Below are positions 47,005-56,888 of a DNA stretch of 64,000 bases, in pieces (positions within the stretch are counted from its first letter, which is position 1; each line of letters starts with the position of its first letter). The translations under genes were made by a program, and so were the position numbers. Source of the DNA: Lepraria neglecta (Eukaryota > Ascomycota > Lecanoromycetes > Lecanorales > Stereocaulaceae). The notes under the pieces are model-generated. The model was given only the letters and a program-made list of their open reading frames with translations, was not told the origin of the DNA and made no database searches. The stretch covers positions 131,501 through 195,500 of the forward strand of contig CM065646.1 in the NCBI GenBank assembly GCA_033220425.1, written 5' to 3'.

Positions 47005-49249
47005 ATGAGTACAAAAAGCTCCGAGATCGTCGTTGGCGTTGATTTCGGAACGACGTAAGTACAAGGAAAGCGTACAGCCAGCTGCTTTGGTCGCTGAGGA
47101 ATTTGCAGCCATTCGGGAGTGTCTTGGGCCGTAAACGGCGGCTCTAAAGTCATTCGCCTCATCAACAATTGGCCTGACACCGCAGCTCAGAATGCTTCGA
47201 AAGACAAAGTACCGTCCGCAATCAGTTATGTCAATGGGAAACCTCCGAAATGGGGCTATAACGTTGGCCTAACAGACGAGTCATTCAAGTGGATCAAGAT
47301 TTTGCTGGAAGAGAACCACAAATATGTCACCACCGTCGAGCCAGTCAAAGAATCCAACACGCTGCTCAGAAAGGTAGACAAGACTGCACATGAAGTTGTA
47401 GCCGACTATCTAAAACTGCTCTGGGACTACACCGTTGACGACATCCGCAAATTCCATCCCAATTTTCAAGACATCTTTACTTTACGCGTTGTTCTCACCG
47501 TGCCAGCTATATGGAGTCCGGCAGCCAAAGACAAAACGCTGCAAGCTGCCCGAATAGCGGGAATGCCAGACGATATCAAACTTGTCACGGAGCCGGAAGC
47601 TGCGGCTTTGGCTACGCTGAAGGACAAGGCGGAGGAGAACAGTCTCAAGGTGAGCAAGCCTCAGCCGGATTTTCGGAGCTGCAATCCTGGCCAATCATGA
47701 CGTTCCTAGGTCGGAGATGCATTCGTGGTGTGTGATGCCGGCGGTGGCACGGTGGTAAGTATTGAATAGTCCTCGCACGCATATCCGCCTTCTGAGCGTG
47801 GCCCACAAGGACTTGATCAGCTATGAGGTTGAGCGATTGAATCCACTGAAGATCAAAGAATGCGCTATAGGATCCGGCAAGTGTTACACTATCCACCCAT
47901 CCTTCTTCAAGCAGTACTGACACATGCTATGTGTGCTAGGTGGGCTCTGTGGCTCGGTATTCCTCGATGCGAGTTTCCAGCAATACATCGCAACCATAGT
48001 TGGAGAGGCAGAATACAACAACATCAAAGAATCCAATCGGAAGAAAATGATGAGAGAGTTCGAGTACGGCATCAAGGGATCTTTCAGCGAGAAGAATGAT
48101 CAAGTCTACTCGGTCGATCTGAGAGGGGTGAAGGACGATCCCAAGAACAATATCATTGATGATACTATTACGGTCAAGATGTAAGTTGGGAGAACTCTCC
48201 ATGTACACATTCGCTAAAGGGTCCTCTGCAGGTCGGCATTGCGTGCTGTCTTCGATCATGTCTCCCTGCAAATAGAGTCACTGGTCGCTGATCAGATTGC
48301 CGAGGTGTCAGAAAAGGGCCCTTACGGTTAAGGTAACGAAGTTCTCGGGCCTTGCATCGTGACCAGCATCTGACCACGACACAGTCAATACTCTTAGTTG
48401 GAGGCTTCGGGGAGAACAGATACCTTTACGATCGCCTGGTAAATGCTCACACGCAAGACGGGATACATGTCATGCAGGTCAATGGAGCGTTCGTATTCGC
48501 ATGATAGCTGTCTGTCAGTGAACCAATGCTGACGCTATTAGGTGGTCCTCAATATGCCGTGGTGCAACGCTATGGGGCTTAGAACACTCCGAGCTTACGT
48601 CCGTTGTTAGCAGTCCAACTGTCACGTCAAGGCTGTCTCGATATAGCTATGGGATGGCCTTCTCCCACCCCTACGACCCGAAGAAGCATCTAATCGAAGA
48701 TTGTTACTTGGACACATCAGACGGGAGCTACCAAGCCAAGGACCAAATGGAGTGGCTTCTGAAAAGGGTCCGTGGTTCCAATCTGACTTGCATCCCTCAC
48801 AAGGCTAACGTTTCAAAAGGGCGAAGAGGTCGAGGAAGGTAAGATCTTAGACACAGCTTGCGTCGTTACTGTCCAAGTGGGCTTCTGGGATAGTGGTATG
48901 AGGCTATTCCAACAGCAACTCTACTATAACGACGAGGCTAAGCCGCCCACACGGAAAACAAACGGTATGAACTCATCCCTCTTCCACCTATATTGGAGGC
49001 AGCTTTCGTTGTATGACTCGAGCTCACCGTGCGCTAGCTGTCAAACCTCTCTGTACAGTCAACTTCGGTGCCAACTGTGACAAGCTATGGATGGAACGGA
49101 GTTTCAAAAGCCCCCTCACCAAGATAAAACACCGCAATGCGGTCTTCCAACTATTCATTATACTTGGGAACGCAGCGTTGGATTTTGTGGTTATGTATAA
49201 GGACGATGTTTTGGCACACGTTGAGGCGGAATACGCTGAGCAGTTTTGA
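47005..49249 (+). CDS. Hsp70-like (HSPA12-type) ATPase domain protein (10 exons, 567 aa)
   Basis: Exons: 47005-47054, 47109-47649, 47710-47754, 47810-47876, 47940-48180, 48232-48304, 48385-48488, 48542-48767, 48820-48964, 49038-49249; every join is in phase and the stop closes the frame. Intron 4 has a GC donor (GCAAGT). The end of exon 6 (donor GTGTCA) is the weakest junction, since the frame otherwise meets TAA. Motifs: IVVGVDFGTTHSGVSW (phosphate 1), VTEPEAAALATLKDKA (connect), VVCDAGGGTVDLISYEVE (phosphate 2), ILLVGGFGENRYLYD (adenosine). The substrate part after SRLSRYSYGMAF is short and lacks a normal Hsp70 lid. Filamentous fungi carry many such divergent Hsp70-like genes, of unknown role. 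Confidence 0.88.
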
Positions 49250-49868
49250 CAGGCTGGAGCGAACAATAGTTGAGGGTAGGCAAATAGGGGCTGGCGTATT
49301 GGCGCTGAGGAGTAGATATCGAGGACCAGCAAGGGTTTCTTCTTCAGAGTGCATGAAGGCTTGGTCAAGCTAGAGCTTCACTCTAATTTCTCCCACATGT
49401 TCGCGCTGGCCAGCAGTTTCCCTTCCCTTCATCAAACAATCCGTCACAACTTGTAGTATTGCTCCATCTCCGTCTGCCACCCCTTCCCTCCCTTAGTCTT
49501 TCCTATTACTGTTCCCTCAGAAATGTCGCTCAGTATCGACTGATAGCACAGCAATGCACATAGACCATAGGACTCTAGTGAAAACCGCCTCCTAAGCATT
49601 TGCCCGTTGATCCCAAAGTATTCGTCACTCGAAAGCACACGACTGCACCCAAGCTTCAATTCCTGAGAGCGCTTCGGAGCTAGTCTTAACACCGCTAGCG
49701 TGTCGACGGCTACTTTTCTGGAGAAGATACCACTGCCTTGCTATTTCCCTATTACAGGAAGCTCAACACTACTCAGCCTGATCGCGAAAGAGACTTGGGC
49801 TCCTCAATTCTACTAAGAAAAGAGATAAAGACTACCTCCTTCAGCAGTCTCGCCGCCCCGTTACAGCC
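49250..49868. other. Intergenic; 3' flank of the Hsp70-like gene and upf3 promoter
   Basis: No gene seen. The minus-strand frame 49444-49692 has no motif. Confidence 0.5.
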
Positions 49869-51809
49869 ATGACATCTACAGCTCCCCGTGTTACTATAGC
49901 TAGGCCTTCTCGTTCGAATGGAGTTCTATCAATCCCAGCATCCGCTACGCAGAAGAGGACTGGCGCAGCACCAGAAGGTCCAGTGTCAAGAGCACCCTTG
50001 GCAAAACTGAAGATCATCATCAGAAGGCTACCACCTGGGTTGACTCAACTTGAGTTTGAAGAAGCTCTTGGGGATGATTGGAAAGCGCATGGGGACAAGG
50101 TCGATTGGGCGATCTACAAGGAAGGCAAGGTCTCAAAGGAGTAAGCAAGCATGCTTAGAGATACTGAACTGAATGGGCTCCGCTGATGACTCTTCTACAG
50201 TCCCGCCAAACCTTCAAGGCCATCCCGCGCATACCTACACCTAACGAAGCAAGAGTGCATAGATTTGCTTGCTGGTAAAGTCCGCGAAACCACCTTCAAC
50301 GATGCCAAAGGAACCTCCAAAGATTCTGCCTTGCTAGGCCCTCCGTCAGTCGAGTTTGCACCATATGGCCGCGTCCCCAACAGCGGGCCACGCAAAGATG
50401 CTCGCCAAAGCACAATCGATCAAGATCAAGAATTCATAGACTTTCTACAGAGCCTCACAAACCCTATATCGAAGCCTGCTCTGGCAGATCAGGAGAACGA
50501 TGCTGCGGGGAAGGGCAAAGACAAGGCCACTGTTACACCTCTAGTACAGTTTCTGAAAGACAAGAAGGCGAACAAAGGCAAAGAGAGTACTGCTCCTTCA
50601 AGAAGCACGAAGCACACTCGCCAAGACTCCAAGGATGGCAAGATCATTGCTGCTGCGGACAGCAAGTCTACAAATGGTAGCGCAACTATTTTGTCTCCTA
50701 AGAAGCGAAGCGCGCAGGCTCTGAAGGTGGAGCAGGCCGCTCGTGATGCGGTCAAGGTTTTAAATAAGCAAGCAGCCAATCCACCCAAAGGCAAAGCTTC
50801 AACATCCCAACCGGCAGCGGTGCCTGCGTCTACAGCCCCAGCTGTGACGCCAAATAGCACTGCGAACACTGCACTTGCGGAAAAGAAGCGTGAACGTGGG
50901 AATGCGAGTGCAGCGGCAAAGATATTGCAGCGGGATCTTGGTCTGGCTGGAAACACTAGTGGAAGAGGTGGGAGACGGGGAACACCAGGCAGTGCAGCTC
51001 GATCAGCAGCCAACAGCGCAGCAGCCACTGCGAAGCCAGCTCCACCTGTATCACAACCAGTGGCAGGTACGAACGATACAACTACGACTGCTTCTACAGG
51101 AGCACCTACTGCTCCAGCTGGTACCAATACGAACGCAGTAAAACCACCGACGGTTCCTCCGGCAGGCCCAGCAGCTACACGAGCTCCTCCCAAAGCCCCA
51201 GCATTGGCAAATGCCAATGCAACGCCTCCGAACACTACAGCCACTCCCTCAAAGTCTACTCCACCTCCTTCAAGTGCGACCCAAGCGTTCCTCAAGCACG
51301 CGAATCCATCACAAGGGATTACGGAGCCGCTCCTAGAGGAAGCATTTGCAGGATTTGGCACTATCAAGAAAGCGGAGATAGACAAGAAGAAAGGATTTGC
51401 GTATGTTGACTTCGCAGAACCGGAGAGCTTGCAGAAAGCGATTAAAGCAAGTCCGATTAAGGTAGCTAAGGGTCAGGTGGTGGTGCTTGAGCGGAAGACG
51501 GGCCCCACTCTACAAGCTAGAAATGCTAGAGGTCCCGGCCCGGTTATGGGGATTCGCGGAGGAGGGATGCCAATGGGCGGGAGAGGAGGATCGATGAGAG
51601 GGAGAGGCGGATTCGGTAGAGGAGGTGCCCATATGCATCCTTCTAATAATGCAAGAGCCACTCCTGCAGCAGCAAATGCAGCATCGAATACCCGACCTAC
51701 GACATCAGCGACCCCGGCGGCACCTCCATCATCAGTTGAGAGCTCTACTCCTCAGGCAGCAGAGTCATCTACTCCAGCGTTGGTAGTTGATGCAGATCAG
51801 AAAACCTGA
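49869..51809 (+). CDS. upf3: Nonsense-mediated mRNA decay factor Upf3 with extra RRM and RGG tail (2 exons, 626 aa)
   Basis: Exons 49869-50140 and 50201-51809 (GTAAGC ... CTACAG). The Smg4/UPF3 domain spans about residues 45-177: LAKLKIIIRRLPPGLTQLEF, SRAYLHLTKQECIDLL, PSVEFAPYGRVP and TIDQDQEFIDFLQSL, closely following Upf3 of animals and yeast. A long Ala/Pro/Thr-rich linker follows. Residues about 452-525 form a second RRM-like fold (GITEPLLEEAFAGFGTIKKA, KKGFAYVDFAEPESL), then an RGG/GGR-rich segment (about 538-571). Upf3 bridges the exon or ribosome mark to Upf2/Upf1 to destroy mRNAs with early stop codons, and shuttles between nucleus and cytoplasm. The large antisense open frame (50489-51385) is a composition shadow. 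Confidence 0.93.
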
Positions 51810-53988
51810 CCTGGGGAAGCTTACTACCAGGACGCAATGAGGGAACGCAGTGCATGCGAGCTACGGGGAATTTGACGCTCGGAAAACCGCCGACATTACG
51901 AGTACGATTAGCCCATCACGTCGAAGAGACCATGAGCGAAGGTCCTTGGGAGCAAGCATCAGGAACTCACATGGGACGAAGGCCTCCCTACATTAATCTT
52001 GGAGATGGGATTGGCTGATGGCCGCCTGATACGAAAACTGACATCCTGAATCCTAAGTGCTGTACCACCCACAGATGGGCGCCTAGCAGTAAAAAGATTA
52101 GAATTGTTGAATCCTGTTCCAACATGTTTCCTGATTCCCATCTGCGGATCCCGATCCTGAATTGTCACAATCGAGTCTCTAAGGACAACACCTGTTTGTG
52201 AAGCACTCTGTTTGGCTGCTATTACAATTATGCTAACTAAAACTCTGTTGCTGTCGTTTTGTTCCTTCTCCACGATCATATTGGTCCCTTGCCATGCTGC
52301 GCAGCCTACCCTAGTAGAACAGTAGCAATGTTTCACAGGTCCTGGAAGCGCTCCAGAGATGTTCCAAGTATTCAACGAGCTGAGACTCTGCCTTACAGTA
52401 GCGGTTATACGAGGTTGCAATATGCATCTCAGCAACGTGCTTCCCGTCAGCCTCAAACCACATGGCACCAAATGCGTAGCTTCACTACACCGCACAGCAA
52501 TCCATGCTTCGCATCTAATCTCAGTCATCCTGCGAAGTCATCAACGCCGGCTGACACAGGATCTGCTTACATGAAACAAGTAGAGTACGGAAATAGCGTA
52601 TCAGTCATCATCACGGATGATGTCCGTCTTACCCTTCCCCACGAAAGCCAAAGCCCAATCGGACCGCACCGAAGGGTTTCGCTCGCCGAAAACCTTCGGA
52701 CTGATCCCCCATTTTCCCTGCGGCGTACCAAACAATTCATCGACATTATGAAGCGATCACTTTCCTTCTAGGCCTCGCAATCCGATGATCAAACAAGGCA
52801 GCACGATCGCCCCAATACAAGGCATGGGAAAGCACCGCCGCCACCCCACGGGGAGTATTTCGCATTCGCATGCGCGTTGGGTACGTATTCTATGTATTTA
52901 CCCCACGCCTCGCATTCGTAGCAACGGCGAAAAAAGGCGACGGCTTCACCGCCGCTTCGATATGGACAATCGATCACAACCACCCACGGGTTTGCCGCCC
53001 GAGTTCTTCCTAAAGCGTCTTGTACTCCCCACGTTACATACTACATATTCTAGATCAATACCCTTAGGCTTTTCCGGTGCGCCTACGGGGATACTTTGTA
53101 CTCTCCCCCCGTAAATGGTCGGACAAACAACTTCTAGACTGTTAGTTCTAGGTGTAGACTCTAGACCTCGGCGCCGCGGGCCCAGATTTCCATTCCTGCC
53201 CAATGCCTTGCTGTGAGTCATGTATCACTCCGTAATGCGCTGTTCGGGTCAATATGACAGAGGCCTTAGACCGCCGCACTTGTCGAATGGATTCAGAGAG
53301 ATGACTAGATTCCGGTGCTTATTCGTCGCGTTGCGCTTTGTTTCTTGGGAAAGTTGGGCGCGCGATGGTGTTATTGGCATTTGCTGTGTTGGTGCATTGC
53401 GTTTTGCTGTGCTTGCTCACCGTATGATTAGTAGGATGCCTTCTTGCGAGTCTGGTTGCAACCTTACACCGCCTGTAGTAGTAGTAAGATTTCAAGAGGC
53501 TGAGTGAGCGCAGTCGAGCCCTTGAATCTTATTATTATATGTAAGGATTCCCCGCCGCAGGATTATTTCTTGACGCCGAAACAATAAATAATACCCTGAA
53601 AGGAGTGTTGCCGAACAAAGTCTCCCTCCGCGCGAAAATCCCGCTTTTGTGTGGTTGTTTATTCTCAGCTCGCTCCCTGACGGTGCGGCGTTGCCGGCGC
53701 GTCATCACATCCACTATTACACTTATACCCCCATTTGTCGCTTCTTTACTTCTTTCGGGTTGAGATATTATATTATCTATTGCACGCATTTATCCTTGTG
53801 ATTTGTGATGTGCGAGAATATATTTGCTCATTACGATATTCCCGATTTGGCATGTGAACAGCTCAGCAGGCGATTTCCGAGCATATGATCGTTGGTGCCT
53901 GATCTAGCAACACAACATATCTCGCACGAATAAAGACTCATAAGTCTGCCTTGTCTACCTTACTTTACACCTTCACGAACACGACAAC
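51810..53988. other. Intergenic, weak open frames only
   Basis: About 2.2 kb. Opposed open frames at 51959-52528 (minus) and 52259-52771 (plus, listed below). The right part (53500-53980) is AT-rich and ends in a leader with AATAAAGAC and a CT-rich run before the ATG at 53989. Confidence 0.5.
52259..52771 (+). CDS. Weak candidate gene, unrecognised (170 aa)
   Basis: Open frame whose latter half looks protein-like (EYGNSVSVIITDDVRLTLPH; LRRTKQFIDIMKRSLSF). The first half is Ser/His/Arg-rich with frequent Cys and no domain. The first Met is arbitrary; MRSFTTPH further in would also serve. The opposite strand is open over the left half. I cannot support it further. Confidence 0.28.
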   Translation: MFLLHDHIGPLPCCAAYPSRTVAMFHRSWKRSRDVPSIQRAETLPYSSGYTRLQYASQQRASRQPQTTWHQMRSFTTPHSNPCFASNLSHPAKSSTPADTGSAYMKQVEYGNSVSVIITDDVRLTLPHESQSPIGPHRRVSLAENLRTDPPFSLRRTKQFIDIMKRSLSF

Positions 53989-54600
53989 ATGTCTCCGAGC
54001 AACAGGCGCAGCGAGCGATCGCTCTCCGCTTCACCATCGCGACGACCACTACCAACACTTGCCTTTGCAAGCGCGATGAAGATCCCATTCAAGGCTTCAA
54101 TATCGCCGCCGTCAACAACCTTGTCCGAGTTCTGCGCTTCTCCACTGTCGCAGACCTCCACAGGATCCTCCGACCTGAGTCTTTCTCCGGTATCACCAAC
54201 CTCATCCACCTCTTCTGACCTCTCCATCTCTCCAATAACATCACCATCCTCGCTCAGCACCTCCTCTTATCTCAACTGCGCAACTCCGGATTGGCCACAG
54301 CGCACTCTTCTGACACCGCTCGCTTCCTTCTGTGGTAGCGCGGCCAACTCTTACATCCCCGACGAGGACTTACTCGACCTCAGCATTGACGATCTTCGCG
54401 ATGACACGAGCGTGCCAACATATGTAGAGCCAGAGATCTCGTGGGAGGAGACGAAGCAGCCGCCGTTGGTATTACAGTCGATGCCCATGGTTGCGCGGAG
54501 AGCGCCGCCGCCGGCACCGAAGCGGAGGAGAAGGACTTCGCCGTTGGCGAGGAGGAAGATGACGCTTGCGATGAGCCCTATTGCTGAGGGTCCGGAATGA
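53989..54600 (+). CDS. Ser/Pro/Thr-rich hypothetical protein (203 aa)
   Basis: Single exon after a good leader (cgacaacATG). Residues 1-110 are almost all Ser, Pro and Thr with SLS/SP repeats (TGSSDLSLSPVSPTSSTSSD), likely disordered and full of potential phosphorylation sites. An acidic helix follows (IPDEDLLDLSIDDLRDD), then PEISWEETKQPPLVLQSMPM, then a Pro- and Arg-rich basic tail (APPPAPKRRRRTSPLARRK) that could be a nuclear localisation signal. No domain known. Shape suggests a short-linear-motif regulatory protein. Coding is well supported by composition; role unknown. Confidence 0.7.
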   Translation: MSPSNRRSERSLSASPSRRPLPTLAFASAMKIPFKASISPPSTTLSEFCASPLSQTSTGSSDLSLSPVSPTSSTSSDLSISPITSPSSLSTSSYLNCATPDWPQRTLLTPLASFCGSAANSYIPDEDLLDLSIDDLRDDTSVPTYVEPEISWEETKQPPLVLQSMPMVARRAPPPAPKRRRRTSPLARRKMTLAMSPIAEGPE

Positions 54601-56888
54601 AAAGATGATCACGACTAATGATACGCAACTACAGTATGGTGAGCACCCTTGTCTTCCAGCATCTGCTTCGCGACATGCTAATGATTAGCAGAACACTGTA
54701 TTCAACATCGGCATCATAGAAAGATTGCCACAAGGATCGCAACATCAGTGTCATAGCCTGATTGCCACAAGGCTCTCAACATCGACGATTAAATATTTGT
54801 CATGACAGGGTCACGTCTGCATGACTCCACGGCGGCGGGGGCGCATCATGCACACCGCATGGCGTAGCCCCAACGTCCATTGTCACAATGACCGAGGCAG
54901 CCATCCTCGCCATCATCGCGATGATCATCGTGAAAATGGTTTCCGGGGCGTTACGACAGGGAACAATAAGGTTCAGCATGCTTCACAGCTGAGATGGCGC
55001 TGCAGGACATGAACGCTTTGGGAAGGCTATCAAAAGTTGTCGGATCTCAACTCGATTTGCATCATCGACGGCGCAATCTTGACCCCTTTTTGTCAACAGC
55101 TTTCGATGCGTGGCTTTGGGGTTTAATCACTTTCGTGCAATGTACGAAAATGGTGAAAAGAAAGATGATCCCTGAAATTGTGATACAAAAAAGACGATCG
55201 GTCCCTTCCCGCCACCGCCGAGCGGCTACGGGCGAGGCAGGGCCAGAGAGGGAACATCTGGCCTGCTTTCTTGCCTTGATTCGGGCAGCGGTGCATACAG
55301 TAATGCATGCCTTACATTAGGCTGGCACCGAGGGGAGGATTCTAAGGGATTCTGTCATGCAAGTGTTGGATGTTGGTTGGAAATCATTACCTGCAGAGGG
55401 ATTTGATGTGCCGGGAAGCACTGACAGATTTTGTTAGAGATGTGACAGCGAGCGGCGACGGGCGGGAAGCCTGAAGAACAGACTGAGCGGTAGTGATAGC
55501 AGCAGTAGTAGCGATCAATAAAGCAGATGTGCGCGCATATATCAGTGAGAACGAATCATTAGAAAATGTGATGAGTGATAGGAACTTGTGCCTTTCCTTT
55601 ATGCAGTCGACTCGGAGTTTGGAACTTGGAACTTGGAACAGGGTCCGAGGGTTCCGCGACCAAGATATGTGACTTGCAGAAGACTTCTCCCGTCCCAACC
55701 ACACCACCAATCCCCACTCCGAAACGTGATCAGAATGGACCCGAAAGACTGGCAAAGGCATACAAGCAACAAGCCATTTGTCTAACAACATCATTTCCTG
55801 GGACACGTCAGGCAAGTAATAATCATATTGTAGCCATGTGGTTCCACAGTCACAAGCTATTCTCCGACCATCGAGACACTCGCTACCAACTTTCTTCATC
55901 TCTACGCGCCGCGCTTGTCTTGTTTTGTACCTACTCACACCATCAAGTCAGACGATAGGCAAGAAATATTGACGTGGCTGCTGCCATTGGCTGCATTGTT
56001 TCCATGCTAGCAGGCCTCGCTGGAAGACTCTGACCAATAGCCGCCCGCACACGCCTGACTGTTCCTGCATTTCCAGATAGCCCGCATTCAAGCGCCAATC
56101 GCACCATGCACCATGCACCCCAGAAGCCAACAGTCACATTGTCGCCATTTACGGCTCGCCCCTGGAAAGATCTGACGGCCTGAGATAGCGTGGGAGTCGG
56201 CGCCGTTTGGAGCATGGCTGGGGAGCCTTTCTTGCCCACGCATTCGCCCTTCCCTTTTCTCTAGACTTTCGAGCAAATCCAGGAGGAATTTCGATATTAA
56301 AATACTCTACTTTTGTCCGTCAATTTGCAGATCACAGGGCTTCCGAGCATTGAGCCTCTCAGGCAGCGTCATTCCAAGCGCCTACCTCTTTGGCTCACCG
56401 TTGGATCCCCGAAGCCGCATTGATAGGGTAGAGTCGAGATGTTGACCTGGAATTAATCTCAACGATTTATTCAATTCTGAAACCTTTTCCCAATTCTACT
56501 TTCCCCCTTGGCAATTCCCCTCAGTTTATGCAAACACCGCTTAAGCCTCCTCATGTCACAGTTCTACCCCGTGCATGAGGGGAGCAGGTGTGGTTAGCCG
56601 CGGAGTGACTTGCAGACCTCTCGTTTCAGACCAGGAAACCACCCCCCTCTTTCTCACCAGCCTCACCAATTCTTTCCAAACTGCATACGTTACGTTTTGC
56701 GAAGACGTTGACAGATATCTGGGTAAGTCTCTTGGCTCCACCCGCTCGCTACGGCCGTAAGCACGCTGCTGCACGCACTTGGTTTTACAAATCGCTGCTG
56801 GGAGACGACGGCGCTTCGATGCTGGTTGCGCTTCTACGGGATTGCACCTATCTAATCGATTGCAGACGTTAGTTGCGAGGCCTTCGCC
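54601..56888. other. Intergenic, no gene seen
   Basis: About 2.3 kb between two plus-strand genes. Short near-repeats occur at 54705-54790 (gattgccacaaggatcgcaa and gattgccacaaggctctcaa). Open frames 55387-55938 (minus) and 55575-55958 (plus) oppose one another without motifs. Confidence 0.5.

Noticed and set aside
50489-51385. 298-codon open frame antisense to upf3
   Set aside because: It mirrors the Ala/Pro/Thr-rich linker of Upf3; its Val/Ala/Phe-rich product has no domain and upf3 on the other strand is certain.
51959-52528. 189-codon minus-strand frame downstream of upf3
   Set aside because: No motif, Cys-rich mixed composition, and opposed by an equally open plus-strand frame.
55387-55938. 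183-codon minus-strand frame in the 54.6-56.9 kb gap
   Set aside because: No domain, no start context, and no intron logic; opposed by another open frame.
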